NCBI RefSeq assembly: GCF_011355085.1
Contig: NZ_VXCP01000035.1
Coordinates: 1 to 64,000 of the forward strand
Length of the DNA stretch: 64,000 nucleotides
Direction: 5' to 3'
Source: Pseudomonas akapageensis
GTDB lineage: Bacteria; Pseudomonadota; Gammaproteobacteria; Pseudomonadales; Pseudomonadaceae
Shown here: piece by piece, positions 8,659-19,504 of the stretch
Layout: each line of letters opens with the position of its first letter
Numbering within the stretch: position 1 is the first letter of the stretch
The notes under the pieces: model-generated
The model's input: only the letters and a program-made list of their open reading frames with translations
The model's database searches: none
Told to the model about the DNA's origin: nothing
Translations under genes and position numbers: made by a program

Positions 8659-10086
8659 TCAAATTCCCAGTCGCCCCCCCAGGCTCTGGGCGTAGATTCG
8701 CCACTGCTCAAGAATTTCTCGCTGCTGCACCGAAGCATCGCCCCATGACGCTTGCAGTGCCTGATTGAACGCTTCCAGTGTATTGGGCGCCCCCATTGCT
8801 TCATTCGTCAGACGCAGCTGACAGAATTCTCGCCAGCGTTGTTGTTCCTGTTCACTCAAGGTGTCGGCAAAGTTACGCGCGCGATATCGAAATAATAATT
8901 CCGGCAAACGATCATCATCGAACATCCATTGCGAACCCACCAGTTGTTGTGGCTCCGCCATCCTCACTTGCTCGCATAAACGCCGGTCGCGATCGCCGAG
9001 AAACCCCTCGTACAACTGCTGCTCCGGATCCTCACTTGGCGCAAAGTCTTCGCTGGAATAGAGGGTCTGTACTTTATCCTGCCAGCGTGATTGCGCGTCA
9101 GTTAGCCGCTGCGCTTGTGTCTGATAATGCGCCATGTCCAGGCCTAACCGCTGTTGATCTTCAGGGCGCAACACATTTAGCGGTGCCAACACTGGGCAAC
9201 GATTGATGTGGACCAACTTGAGCGGCACCGGCAGCTGCCCTTGCGCCAAATCCTCACGTCGGCTGTATAAACGCTGACGCAGAATATCGGTTTCCTCTTC
9301 GAGTAAAGGTTGAGGATCGAAGTGCAGGTCACAGACAATCAACGCATTACGATTACGCGGGTGCCAGGCCAGCGGCAACACCACGCCCAAGTAGTTACGC
9401 TCCGCAGAAAACCGCCCGGAGATATGCACAAGCGGTTGTAAAAGCCGAATTTGATCCAGCACTTTTTGCTTGCTGCGCAACTGAAACAACCAGTCATAAA
9501 GTTTTGGCTGTTTGTCACGAATCAAACGGGCCAGACCAATGGTCGCCCGCACATCGGACAACGCATCGTGGGCCTGGCCATGATCAATGCCATTGGCGGC
9601 GGTCAGCAACTCCAGTTTGAGGCTCGTGCGTCCATCCACCTGGGGCCAATTGATACCTTGTGGGCGCAAGGCATAGGCCGTACGAACAATATCGATCAGG
9701 TCCCAGCGACTGTTACCGCCTTGCCATTCGCGGGCGTAGGGGTCGAAGAAATTTCGATACAAACTATAACGGGTTACTTCGTCGTCGAAGCGCAGCGTGT
9801 TATAGCCTGCTCCACAAGTGCCGGGCCGGGCCAATTGAGCATGAATGCGGGTCATGAAATCGGCCTCGCACAATCCCTGCTCGTCCAGGCGATCGGGGGT
9901 AATTCCAGTAATCAGGCAGCCGGCGGGGTGCGGCAGGATATCGTCGCTGGGCTGACAATAGAGGTTGACCGGCTCATCGATTTCATTGAGCTCAAGATCA
10001 GTACGGATACCGGCGACCTGCAAGGGGCGGTCGCAACGCGGATTGATCCCTGTGGTTTCGTAGTCGTACCAGAATATGGAGCTCAC
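8659..10086 (-). CDS. sbcB: Exodeoxyribonuclease I
   Basis: A 475-residue 3'-5' single-strand DNA exonuclease. The DEDD-family exonuclease motif I is seen at FWYDYETTGINP, and the later motifs at TLRFDDEVTRYSL and AHDALSDVRATIGLARL. The SH3-like and helical C-terminal parts of ExoI follow. The start is GTG (MSSIFWY) preceded by AGGACAA. The length matches the E. coli enzyme. It participates in mismatch repair and suppression of RecBC-independent recombination. It is convergent with mvaT and divergent from the RDD gene. Confidence 0.95.
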   Translation of the reverse strand: MSSIFWYDYETTGINPRCDRPLQVAGIRTDLELNEIDEPVNLYCQPSDDILPHPAGCLITGITPDRLDEQGLCEADFMTRIHAQLARPGTCGAGYNTLRFDDEVTRYSLYRNFFDPYAREWQGGNSRWDLIDIVRTAYALRPQGINWPQVDGRTSLKLELLTAANGIDHGQAHDALSDVRATIGLARLIRDKQPKLYDWLFQLRSKQKVLDQIRLLQPLVHISGRFSAERNYLGVVLPLAWHPRNRNALIVCDLHFDPQPLLEEETDILRQRLYSRREDLAQGQLPVPLKLVHINRCPVLAPLNVLRPEDQQRLGLDMAHYQTQAQRLTDAQSRWQDKVQTLYSSEDFAPSEDPEQQLYEGFLGDRDRRLCEQVRMAEPQQLVGSQWMFDDDRLPELLFRYRARNFADTLSEQEQQRWREFCQLRLTNEAMGAPNTLEAFNQALQASWGDASVQQREILEQWRIYAQSLGGRLGI

Positions 10087-10192
10087 GAGGCGTTGTCCTG
10101 TGCTGAAGATGACGTGAGTCTACATCAGCCCCGGCGAGCTCTGCGGATATGGCATACCCTCAGTGTGTCAGGCTGCCAGATCAGGGACTGCA

Positions 10193-10885
10193 ATGTCGGT
10201 GAAACCGCTGGACTCCCGTTACCGGATCGAGACCCCGGAGGGTATCGATTTGATACTGCGCCCCGCCGGGCTGATGTCGCGGGCTCTGGCATTCGCCCTG
10301 GACCTGGGCATTCGTGGCCTGCTGCTCGGCGGGCTGCTGCTGGTGCTGAGTCAGTTCGGCCATGTGGGCATCGGGCTGGCCGCATTGCTGCTGTTTGTTC
10401 TGAACTGGTGGTACATGGTGCTGTTCGAAGTCTTCAACCAGGGCCGATCACCCGGTAAACACATGATGAAGCTACGCGTTGTCCAGGACGATGGCACGCC
10501 CGTCGGCTGGTCGTCTTCACTGATCCGCAACCTGCTGCGCTTCGTCGATATGCTGCCACTGGGCTACTGCCTGGGCGCGATCAGCTGCCTGCAACACCCG
10601 ACCTTCAAACGTCTGGGCGACCTGGCCGCCGGTACCCTGGTGATCTATCGCGAGTTACCGGCGCCACGTCCGGTGTTGCCGGATGTTCCCGCCCTGCACC
10701 CGCCCTTCGCCATGACGCTGACCGAACAACGCGCCGTACTGGGTTTTGCCGAGCGTCAGGGCGACCTGTCCCATGAGCGCGCCCGGGAACTGGCGAGCAT
10801 CATGGCCCAGCCCTTGAAGGTCGATCCCGAGCATGCCGTGGCGCAACTCAACGGCATTGCCCGAGGCCTGTTGGGGCCGCCATGA
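10193..10885 (+). CDS. RDD-family membrane protein
   Basis: A 230-residue inner-membrane protein with the RDD domain: R and D residues around SRALAFALDLGIRGLL in the first segment, then NQGRSPGKHMMKLRVV and KRLGDLAAGTLVIY. The C-terminal third is soluble. The ATG start has AGGGA six bases upstream. It is the first gene of a run of six overlapping genes ending with a DUF58 protein. RDD proteins are assigned transport or membrane-scaffold roles only tentatively. Confidence 0.88.
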   Translation: MSVKPLDSRYRIETPEGIDLILRPAGLMSRALAFALDLGIRGLLLGGLLLVLSQFGHVGIGLAALLLFVLNWWYMVLFEVFNQGRSPGKHMMKLRVVQDDGTPVGWSSSLIRNLLRFVDMLPLGYCLGAISCLQHPTFKRLGDLAAGTLVIYRELPAPRPVLPDVPALHPPFAMTLTEQRAVLGFAERQGDLSHERARELASIMAQPLKVDPEHAVAQLNGIARGLLGPP

Positions 10886-11859
10886 AACAACGTCATTTCG
10901 AAGCACGGCATCGACAAGCGTGGCAAGACTTCGGCCACCTGCTCGACAGCCTCGAATGCAACGCCGCCGCCCCCATGGCCTGCAGATCCTTTACGGCGCA
11001 GTACCGGCACTTGTGCCAGCATCTGGCTCTGGCTCAGGAACGCGGCTACAGCAGCCATCTGGTCGATACCCTGCAACACCTGGCCATGCGCGGGCATCAG
11101 CAACTCTATCGTCATCGCAGCCATCTGGGTGCCAGCACGCTGCAGTTCATATTGGCCGGTTTTCCACGGCTGGTACGGGCGCAATGGCGTTTCGTGGCAC
11201 TGGCTTGCCTGTTGTTTTTCGGCAGCCTGCTGATGACCGGATGGCTGGTCTACCTGTTCCCCGACCTGGTTTACAGCCTGATCGACCCGCAGCAAGTGGT
11301 CGAAATGGAGTCGATGTACGATCCCGACCAGAGCCGTCTGGGCCAACTGGCCGCGCGCCAATCCAGCGAGGACTGGATGATGTTCGGCTACTACATCATG
11401 AATAACATCGGCATTGCCTTTCAGACCTTTGCCAGTGGGCTGCTGCTGGGGGTTGGCAGTCTGTTTTACCTGTTCTTCAACGGATTGATGATCGGCGCGG
11501 TGGCCGGCCATCTGACGGAAATAGGCTACGGGCCAAACTTCTGGTCATTCGTCGTTGGCCACGGCGCCTTCGAGCTCAGCGCCATTGCCCTGGCCGGTGC
11601 CGCAGGCCTGAAACTGGGCTGGGCGGTCATTGCGCCCGGCCGGCTGTCTCGCGGCGAAGCGTTGCGCAGCGCCGCCATCGTCAGTGTGCAGTTGATCTAT
11701 GGTGTGCTGCTGTTGCTGTTCATCGCCGCCTTTATCGAAGCCTACTGGTCATCGAAAACAGCGATCCAGGCACCACTCAAATATGGCGTGGGCACCGGTT
11801 TGTGGTTACTCGTCGGCCTGTACCTGGGCTTTGCCGGAAGAACGCCCCATGCACCCTGA
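10882..11859 (+). CDS. Stage II sporulation protein M-like (SpoIIM/DUF95) membrane protein
   Basis: A 325-residue protein with a soluble N-terminus (about 1-100) and several membrane segments. The SpoIIM signature region NNIGIAFQTFASGLLLGVG is followed by NGLMIGAVAGHL and HGAFELSAIALAGAAGLKLG. It overlaps the RDD gene through ATGA. In non-sporulating bacteria SpoIIM homologues occur beside RDD, MoxR and DUF58 genes, as here. The function is unknown. The conserved HGxxE (HGAFE) is characteristic. Confidence 0.87.
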   Translation: MKQRHFEARHRQAWQDFGHLLDSLECNAAAPMACRSFTAQYRHLCQHLALAQERGYSSHLVDTLQHLAMRGHQQLYRHRSHLGASTLQFILAGFPRLVRAQWRFVALACLLFFGSLLMTGWLVYLFPDLVYSLIDPQQVVEMESMYDPDQSRLGQLAARQSSEDWMMFGYYIMNNIGIAFQTFASGLLLGVGSLFYLFFNGLMIGAVAGHLTEIGYGPNFWSFVVGHGAFELSAIALAGAAGLKLGWAVIAPGRLSRGEALRSAAIVSVQLIYGVLLLLFIAAFIEAYWSSKTAIQAPLKYGVGTGLWLLVGLYLGFAGRTPHAP

Positions 11860-13360
11860 CATTGTCATCGACCCACGCACACCCTGGGAAGCAATGGATC
11901 TTGGCGTGCTGATGGCCCAGCGCCACCGTCGCTTGCTGATGGTGAGCTGGGCCGCCATCAGCCTGCCAGTCTTTATCTTGCTCAGCCTATTGTTCAGGGA
12001 CTCCCCTTCCATCGCACTCCTGCTGTTCTGGTGGTTGAAGCCGGCCTTCGAACGCTTGTCGCTCGACATCCTGTCCCAGGCCCTGTTCGCAGAGCCACCC
12101 AGCCTGGGCCAGGCGTTGCGCCGATGGCCATCGACACTCAAGCCACAATTGCTCGCCAGCCTGACCTGGCGACGCTTCAGTCTGAGTCGCAGCTTCAGTC
12201 TGCCCGTGACACAACTCGAGAAGCTGAGCGGCCAGGCCCGCCTGCGTCGCCTGGCGATCCTGCGCAAGCGGAACCTGGGCGCGGCGCGCTGGCTGACCAC
12301 ACTCGGTGCGAACCTGGAAGCGGTTTTCTGGCTGGGCTCGATGGCCCTGCTCTACCTGTTATTGCCACAACAGTTTGTAGCCGACTGGAACTGGCAACAG
12401 TTGCTGGAGATGGCCGAAAGCAACTGGCTTTGGCTGGAGCACCTGACGAACCTTTTCTATGCCCTGATCCTGGTGTTCTGGGGGCCGATCTATGTGGCCT
12501 GCGGCTTCAGTCTTTACCTGAATCGGCGGACCACCCTTGAGGCGTGGGACATCGAACTGGTACTGCGCAGCCTGCGCCAGCGCCTGAGTGCCCTGGCAGT
12601 CGTGCTGGTCTGTGTGTTCCTGTCGTTGAGCCCGGCGCCCGAAACCCGGGCCGCCCCCGCCATCGATTCGCCGCAAATGCCTCATTTGCAACAACAAGCA
12701 CTGGACAGCCAGACCGCGCACCAGGCAATCAACGCAATCCTCGACAAGCCGCCGTTTCGCAACAGCGAAACGGTAACCCGCTGGCGCCTGGGTCACGAAC
12801 CCTCACCCGGTGAACGGTCCGGAGCTCTGGGCACATGGTTCGACAGCCTGGACGGACACATCGTGGTGCTGATCGCCCGGACACTGGAGGTCTTGCTCTG
12901 GGTCACCCTGATCGGACTGCTGGCGTTGCTTGCCTGGCACTATCGTCGCTGGTTCGAAACCTTTGTCAGCAGACGCTCGGAAAGCAGGACGATCGTCGGC
13001 CCCGCCCCGGAACAACTGTTCGGTTTGCCGGTTTCCGTGCAAAGCCTGCCCGATGACATCGCCGGCAGTGCCGAACGACTCTGGCAAGACCATCCCCGCG
13101 AAGCCCTTGGCCTGCTCTATCGTGCGCTGCTCAGCCGTCTGCTCAACGACTATCGCTTGCCGATCAGACAGGCCGATACCGAGAACCAGGTGCTGGCGCA
13201 AGTCGTCGGTCTCGGCCAACCGGCACTCAGTGATTTCAGCGCCCGCCTGACCCATCACTGGCAGACTTTGGCCTATGGCCACCGGCTACCGCCCGCACAG
13301 GCGCAACAAGACCTGTGCAATGGCTGGCGCCAGCTGTTCGACAAGGGAGCGCGGCAATGA
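11849..13360 (+). CDS. DUF4129 domain membrane protein
   Basis: A 503-residue protein whose start (MHPDIVID) overlaps the SpoIIM-like gene by 11 bases. It has hydrophobic segments near residues 30-60, 155-175, 195-225 and 260-280, and another near 375-395. A C-terminal cytoplasmic DUF4129 domain includes REALGLLYRALLSRL and DTENQVL. Such domains accompany MoxR/DUF58 systems and transglutaminase-like proteins. No catalytic motif is evident. The role is probably structural or regulatory within a membrane complex encoded by this operon. Confidence 0.82.
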   Translation: MHPDIVIDPRTPWEAMDLGVLMAQRHRRLLMVSWAAISLPVFILLSLLFRDSPSIALLLFWWLKPAFERLSLDILSQALFAEPPSLGQALRRWPSTLKPQLLASLTWRRFSLSRSFSLPVTQLEKLSGQARLRRLAILRKRNLGAARWLTTLGANLEAVFWLGSMALLYLLLPQQFVADWNWQQLLEMAESNWLWLEHLTNLFYALILVFWGPIYVACGFSLYLNRRTTLEAWDIELVLRSLRQRLSALAVVLVCVFLSLSPAPETRAAPAIDSPQMPHLQQQALDSQTAHQAINAILDKPPFRNSETVTRWRLGHEPSPGERSGALGTWFDSLDGHIVVLIARTLEVLLWVTLIGLLALLAWHYRRWFETFVSRRSESRTIVGPAPEQLFGLPVSVQSLPDDIAGSAERLWQDHPREALGLLYRALLSRLLNDYRLPIRQADTENQVLAQVVGLGQPALSDFSARLTHHWQTLAYGHRLPPAQAQQDLCNGWRQLFDKGARQ

Positions 13361-14513
13361 TCCGACGTCCCGCGGTCATCCTCGGTCTGGTGTTATGCCT
13401 GGCCGCAGGATTGTTCGCGGCCCACCTTTATCAACAGCTGGAGTCTTACCAGGCCGTCATCGAGCACGGTCCCTCGCCCGAGGCGCTGAACGCGCCTTAC
13501 CTGGCAGCCGAACTGTTCTTGCGCAAACAGGGGCTCATGGTCGAGCGCGCCGACGATCTCAATGTGCTGACGCAACTCACGCCCAAGCGCAGCAGTCTGG
13601 TGCTGCTTGCCAACCGCCAGCAGATGACCCCGGGCCAGGTCGAACAATTGTTGAGTTGGGTAGGGGCTGGCGGGCGATTGTTGTTCGTTGCCGAGGCGCT
13701 CTGGGATGAAGACAAGGGGACAAGCGGCGACCTGTTGCTCGACCGTCTGCAACTGCGCCAATACCTCACCGCAGACCTTGCGGATGAACCCAACGAACCG
13801 CAAACGATATTTCCGCACCTGACTCGGCTCAATCTGGATAACGAGCAAGCACCGGCCTGGTTCAGCTTCGATCCGGATTACGACCTTGAAGACCCTGGCA
13901 ACAAGGCACAGATCCGGGCCAGCGGCGGTACAGCGACTCACCTGTTGCAGCTGCCCCACGGTCAGGGCCTGATTACGGTGGTCACCGACAGCCAACTCTG
14001 GCAGAACCACAGCATCGGCCGCTACGACAATGCCTGGCTGCTCTGGTACCTGAACCAGGACCGCGCAGTGACACTGCTCATGCGGGCTGAACGCGAGGAC
14101 CTGTTGACCTTGCTGCTGCGCTATTTCCCCCAGGCCCTCATTGCCCTGGTGCTGTCGACTACGCTGCTGGTCTGGCGCCTGGCAATGCGCGAGGGGCCGG
14201 TCCGGCAACCTGCTCCCAAAGCCCGACGTCAACTGCAGGAACATTTGAATGCCAGCGCCGATTTCCTCCTGCGCCACAGCGGTCAGCACACACTTGTTCG
14301 CGCCCTGCAGCAGGACATTTTGCGTCGCACCCGACACCATCATCCCGGCTTCGAAAAGTTGACCAGGGACGAGCAGTGGCAAGTGCTGGCGCGGCTGACG
14401 CAACAATCGCCACAGGATATAGACCAGGCCTTGACTCCCCCTTCGAGCAAACGCCTGTCCAGCACTGACTTCAGCCGGCAGGTTGCCCGCCTGCAAACTC
14501 TCAGGAATGCCTT

Positions 14514-14517
<4 letters not shown>
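13357..14517 (+). CDS. DUF4350 domain membrane protein
   Basis: A 386-residue protein with an N-terminal membrane anchor (MIRRPAVILGLVLCLAAGLF), a periplasmic DUF4350 domain of about 230 residues, and a second membrane segment near residues 255-280 (YFPQALIALVLSTTLLVW). A basic helical C-terminus follows. The domain begins with the typical SPEALNAPYLAAELFLRKQG stretch and includes LLSWVGAGGRLLFVAE, a GATase-like fold region. The start overlaps the DUF4129 stop (ATGA) and the stop overlaps the MoxR start. Ligand unknown. Confidence 0.85.
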
Positions 14518-15524
<1,007 letters not shown>

Positions 15525-15549
15525 GCATGCACATGAACACGTACGCGCA

Positions 15550-16881
15550 ATGAAGCCGTCTCGCCTGCTGATTCTCTGGATCGCAGCACTCCTGGCCCTG
15601 GCCATCGCGCTTGGCGGCCTCAAAGCGCTCGACATGCCCTTGCCCGCAAGCAGCGATGCGATTGCCTGGGGCTTGTTGCTGGCGCTGGCGTTGCTCGCCC
15701 TGCTCGACGCCGTGCTGCTAGTGCGCCTGCCCTCACCCCAACTGCAGCGGCAACTGCCCGGCAGCCTGGCACTTGGCCGAACCAGCGAAGTTCGGATCGA
15801 TGTCCATCATCCTTATAAAAGGCCGCTGCGACTGAGCTTCTTCGATCATGTCCCGGACGGCCTCGGTTTCGAGCATCTGCCGCAATCGATCGACCTTGAG
15901 CCAGGCCAGGACTGTCAGTTGGGCTATCGGTTGCGGCCGTTGCGGCGCGGGGCATTCACCTTTGCCCGTAGCGAAATCAGCCTGCCCAGCCCACTGGGGT
16001 TATGGGTCGCCCGGCGCTATCTGGTACTGGCCGACACTACCCGTGTCTACCCGGACTTTGCCCGGCTCTACAACGCACAGTTGCTGGCTGTGGACAACTG
16101 GCTCAACCAACTGGGCGTACGCCAGCAGCCGCGCCGCGGCCAGGGCCTGGAATTCCATCAATTGCGCGAATTTCGCGAAGGCGACAGCCTGCGCCAGATC
16201 GACTGGAAAGCCACGGCCCGGCAACGCGTACCGATTGCACGGGAATACCAGGAGGAGCGCGACCAGCAGATCATGTTCCTGATCGACTGCGGCAGGCGCA
16301 TGCGCAGCCAGGATGGCGAATTGTCCCATTTCGACCATGCGCTCAACGCCTGCCTGCTGCTCAGCTACATTGCCTTGCGCCAGGGCGACGCCGTGGGCCT
16401 GGCGACCTTCGCCAGCGATCAGCCGCGCTACCTGGCGCCAGCCAAGGGCCAGAGCCAGCTCAAGGCGCTGCTCAATGCCGTGCATGACCTGGACAGCTGC
16501 CCGCGCGCCGCCGATTTCAATGCCGCCGCCAGTCAGGTACTCATGCGGCAAAAACGTCGCGCCCTGGTCATCCTGGTCACCAACCTGCGCGATGACGACG
16601 ATGATGAATTACTGTCGGCCGCACGACGCATCGGCCGCCAGCATCGGCTACTGATCGCAAGCCTGCGCGAAGAAGTGCTCGACAGCCTGCGCCAGGCGCC
16701 AGTGCAAACGGCGCAGGAAGCCCTGGCCTATTGCGGTGCCATCGACTATTTGAATGCCCGCGATGCGCTGCACGAACGCCTCGAGGCGCAAGGCATCGCT
16801 GTGCTCGATAGTCGGGCCACGGAACTGGAGGGAGGACTGGTGTCGCGGTATCTGGGCTGGAAAAAGGCGGCGACGCTCTGA
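15550..16881 (+). CDS. DUF58 domain protein (MoxR partner)
   Basis: A 443-residue protein with two N-terminal membrane segments (residues 5-25 and 35-58), a beta-rich middle domain, and the DUF58 core GLEFHQLREFREGDSLRQID followed by WKATAR. A VWA-like domain follows (IMFLIDCGRRM, with the DXSXS MIDAS replaced by DCGRR). The ATG at 15550 has no clear ribosome site; it is 25 bases past the moxR stop in a stretch with several ATGs in another frame, so re-initiation is likely. It completes the six-gene operon. Confidence 0.88.
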   Translation: MKPSRLLILWIAALLALAIALGGLKALDMPLPASSDAIAWGLLLALALLALLDAVLLVRLPSPQLQRQLPGSLALGRTSEVRIDVHHPYKRPLRLSFFDHVPDGLGFEHLPQSIDLEPGQDCQLGYRLRPLRRGAFTFARSEISLPSPLGLWVARRYLVLADTTRVYPDFARLYNAQLLAVDNWLNQLGVRQQPRRGQGLEFHQLREFREGDSLRQIDWKATARQRVPIAREYQEERDQQIMFLIDCGRRMRSQDGELSHFDHALNACLLLSYIALRQGDAVGLATFASDQPRYLAPAKGQSQLKALLNAVHDLDSCPRAADFNAAASQVLMRQKRRALVILVTNLRDDDDDELLSAARRIGRQHRLLIASLREEVLDSLRQAPVQTAQEALAYCGAIDYLNARDALHERLEAQGIAVLDSRATELEGGLVSRYLGWKKAATL

Positions 16882-16886
16882 TCGAA

Positions 16887-17285
16887 TCAGGCCGATGCGC
16901 TCAGTGGATAGAAGCTGAAATAACGCTGCAAGGCGCCGACCAGTTGCTCATATTCCTTGGGTGCCTGCAGCAGCATGAAACCCGAGTCATAGTGGCCAGG
17001 CGTGGCATCCTCATGGCACCACAGGCAGCTCGCGGTCAGGTTGATCGGCTGCACGCTGCCGTTGCGGCCGGGAATCCGCAGTTGCAGCTCGAAGTCGGGC
17101 CCGACCAGCAACGGCAAGTTACTGATCAGCATCAGGCCATCTTCGGAGACATTACCCAGGTAGCCGATCGGCTGATCGGTAAATCGGTTGAAAACCTTGA
17201 GGAAATAAGGGAGCTGATGACGCTCGATGTGGCGTTCGGTAAACATGCTGATATCGCTGTCGACAACCCTTAAGTAGGGTCTCAC
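16887..17285 (-). CDS. PilZ-domain protein
   Basis: A protein of up to 132 residues with the two c-di-GMP contacts of PilZ domains: RHIER (RxxxR) near residue 18 and NVSEDG (NxSxxG) near residue 45. It is therefore likely to bind cyclic di-GMP in the cytoplasm. The longest frame begins with GTG. An ATG 13 codons in (17246, MFTERHI) is an alternative, and neither has a clear ribosome site, so the start is uncertain. It is convergent with the DUF58 gene and 5 bases from it. The target of signalling is unknown. Confidence 0.85.
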   Translation of the reverse strand: MRPYLRVVDSDISMFTERHIERHQLPYFLKVFNRFTDQPIGYLGNVSEDGLMLISNLPLLVGPDFELQLRIPGRNGSVQPINLTASCLWCHEDATPGHYDSGFMLLQAPKEYEQLVGALQRYFSFYPLSASA

Positions 17286-17383
17286 TAGTGCTGCGGATGC
17301 AGGTACGCTCTCTATCTAGCCTAGCCCAAAATGGCGAGTCGGTCACAAAACCGACTCGACTCTTTAGTACTAAAACCTAGGCA

Positions 17384-17770
17384 TTATAGAGGCGCCGGGC
17401 GGGCAACCGCAGCCGTGCTGGTGCGATAGTGGCCCAATTGCTGAAGCGTCTGCAGGCGTGCCCGGGCGCGATACGCATACTCGCTGTCCGGGTACTGATT
17501 GATGATGTACTCGTAGGTCTGGGCAGCATCGAGGTAGAACTTCGTCCTTTCCAGGCACAATCCGCGCAGCATCGACACTTCCGGCTGGATATCAGGCCGC
17601 CTGTTGGGTTGCGGTCGACTGTAGCGCTCGGCCAGGGACAACTCGAGCATGACGCTGTCGCAATGGCCCCGGTCGTAGGAGCGGTAGGCATTGTTCAGAT
17701 GATGGTCCATCGACCAATGGGTGCAACCGACGACACTGGCCGCCAGGGCTAAAACGATCAAGACTCGCAT
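17384..17770 (-). CDS. TPR-like outer-envelope lipoprotein
   Basis: A 128-residue lipoprotein. The signal peptide MRVLIVLALAASVVGC ends in a lipobox VVGC, with Cys16 as the lipidation site. The rest is helical with tetratricopeptide-like periodicity (NAYRSYDRGHCDSVMLELSLAERY, then YLDAAQTYEYIINQYPDSEY). The ATG is preceded by AGGAGATACCC. It probably scaffolds other envelope proteins. No specific function is recognisable. Confidence 0.82.
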   Translation of the reverse strand: MRVLIVLALAASVVGCTHWSMDHHLNNAYRSYDRGHCDSVMLELSLAERYSRPQPNRRPDIQPEVSMLRGLCLERTKFYLDAAQTYEYIINQYPDSEYAYRARARLQTLQQLGHYRTSTAAVARPAPL

Positions 17771-17948
17771 GGGTATCTCCTGTGCTCTGCAGTGTATCGA
17801 CCCGAACCTGGAATTCTTCAAGTGCATTTACCTGGCGATCTGCATGCAGTATCCGCGAATCGGCCAATTGCAAGGTAGTGAAGAGGAACAATGACTACAG
17901 GCTTATTGAGGAGTAGCCTCGGCTGCGATTCAATAGAGGAGTCAGTGC

Positions 17949-19400
17949 ATGACCGTCCGTCGTACCAAAATCGTCGCTACCCTTGGCCCTGCCAGTAACT
18001 CGCCGGAAGTTCTCGAGCAATTGATCCTGGCCGGCCTGGATGTTGCCCGTCTGAACTTTTCCCACGGCACGCCCGAAGAGCACAAGGCGCGCGCGCGCCT
18101 GGTCCGGGAAACCGCCGCCAAGCATGGCCGCCATGTCGCGCTGCTCGGCGACCTGCAAGGCCCGAAGATCCGTATCGCCAAGTTCGCCAACAAGCGGATC
18201 GAACTGAAAGTCGGCGATCGCTTCACCTTCTCGACCACTCACCCGCTGACGGCCGGGACCCAGGACATCGTCGGCATCGACTATCCGGATCTGGTCAAGG
18301 ATTGCGGCGTCGGTGACGAGCTGCTGCTCGACGACGGCCGTGTGGTCATGCGCGTGGAAACCGCCACTGCCGACGCCCTGCACTGCGAGGTCCTGATCGG
18401 CGGCCCGCTTTCGGACCACAAAGGCATCAACCGCCGTGGTGGCGGCTTGACTGCACCGGCACTGACCGAAAAAGACAAGGCTGACATCAAGCTTGCTGCG
18501 GAAATGGAACTGGACTACCTCGCCGTGTCCTTCCCTCGTGATGCGTCCGACATGGAATACGCCCGTCGCCTGCGCGACGAAGCCGGCGGTACCGCCTGGC
18601 TGGTGGCCAAGATCGAACGCGCCGAAGCCGTGGCCGACGACGAAACCCTCGATGCCCTGATTCGCGCAAGTGATGCGGTCATGGTTGCCCGTGGCGACCT
18701 GGGCGTGGAAATCGGCGACGCCGAGCTGGTCGGCATCCAGAAGAAAATCATTCTGCATGCACGCCGCCACAACAAGGCCGTGATCACTGCGACCCAGATG
18801 ATGGAGTCGATGATCCAGAACCCGATGCCGACGCGTGCCGAAGTATCCGACGTGGCCAACGCCGTGCTCGACTACACCGACGCGGTAATGCTCTCGGCCG
18901 AAAGCGCCGCCGGTTCCTATCCGATCGAAGCGGTCCAGGCCATGGCGCGGATTTGCGTCGGTGCCGAAAAGCACCCGACCAGCAAACTCTCCAGCCACCG
19001 CATGGGCACCACCTTCAGCCGTTGCGACGAAAGCATCGCGCTGGCGGCCATGTACACGGCCAACCACTTCCCCGGTGTAAAAGCGATCATCGCCCTGACC
19101 GAAAGTGGCTACACGCCGCTGATCATGTCGCGGATCCGTTCCTCGATCCCGATCTTCGCCTTTTCCCCACACCGCGAAACCCAGGCGCGCGTCGCCATGT
19201 TCCGTGGCGTCTACACCGTGCCGTTCGACCCTGCCGCCCTGCCGGCCGACAAGGTCAGCCAGGCCGCCGTGGACGAGCTGCTCAAGCGCGGCGTGGTCGA
19301 GCAAGGTGACTGGGTGATCCTGACCAAGGGTGACAGCTACCACACCATCGGTGGCACCAATGGCATGAAGATCCTGCATGTGGGTGATCCGCTGGTGTAA
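17949..19400 (+). CDS. pykA: Pyruvate kinase
   Basis: A 483-residue pyruvate kinase converting phosphoenolpyruvate and ADP to pyruvate and ATP, the last step of the Entner-Doudoroff/lower glycolytic route in pseudomonads. Motifs include RRTKIVATLGPAS at the N-terminus, LNFSHG, LGDLQGPKIR, the active-site region AKIERAEAV, and MVARGDLGVE, followed by ATQMMESMI. The length and lack of a PTS-like extension fit the PykA form, as in PAO1 PA4329. The ATG follows AGAGGAG (17935-17941) by seven bases. Confidence 0.95.
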   Translation: MTVRRTKIVATLGPASNSPEVLEQLILAGLDVARLNFSHGTPEEHKARARLVRETAAKHGRHVALLGDLQGPKIRIAKFANKRIELKVGDRFTFSTTHPLTAGTQDIVGIDYPDLVKDCGVGDELLLDDGRVVMRVETATADALHCEVLIGGPLSDHKGINRRGGGLTAPALTEKDKADIKLAAEMELDYLAVSFPRDASDMEYARRLRDEAGGTAWLVAKIERAEAVADDETLDALIRASDAVMVARGDLGVEIGDAELVGIQKKIILHARRHNKAVITATQMMESMIQNPMPTRAEVSDVANAVLDYTDAVMLSAESAAGSYPIEAVQAMARICVGAEKHPTSKLSSHRMGTTFSRCDESIALAAMYTANHFPGVKAIIALTESGYTPLIMSRIRSSIPIFAFSPHRETQARVAMFRGVYTVPFDPAALPADKVSQAAVDELLKRGVVEQGDWVILTKGDSYHTIGGTNGMKILHVGDPLV

Positions 19401-19415
19401 ATCGGCAGATCTACT

Positions 19416-19462
19416 GGCCTCATCGCCGCACCGCCGCACCGCCGCACCGCCGCGATGAGGCC
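19416..19462. repeat. REP-derived hairpin with an 8-bp tandem repeat
   Basis: GGCCTCATCG (19416-19425) and CGATGAGGCC (19453-19462) form an inverted repeat identical to the flanks of family 2 REP elements. The interior is a run of about three and a half copies of the 8-base unit CGCCGCAC. It looks like a REP element whose core has been replaced by slipped repeats. Confidence 0.7.
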
Positions 19463-19467
19463 GGACA

Positions 19468-19500
19468 AAGCCCCGCAAGTAACATTGCGGGGCTTTTTTA
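19468..19500 (+). terminator. Terminator of pykA
   Basis: AAAGCCCCGCAA, loop, TTGCGGGGCTTTTTT. A canonical stem and T run, about 70 bases past the pyruvate kinase stop and 5 bases before the stop of the convergent reductase gene. Confidence 0.9.
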
Positions 19501-19504
19501 TTTG

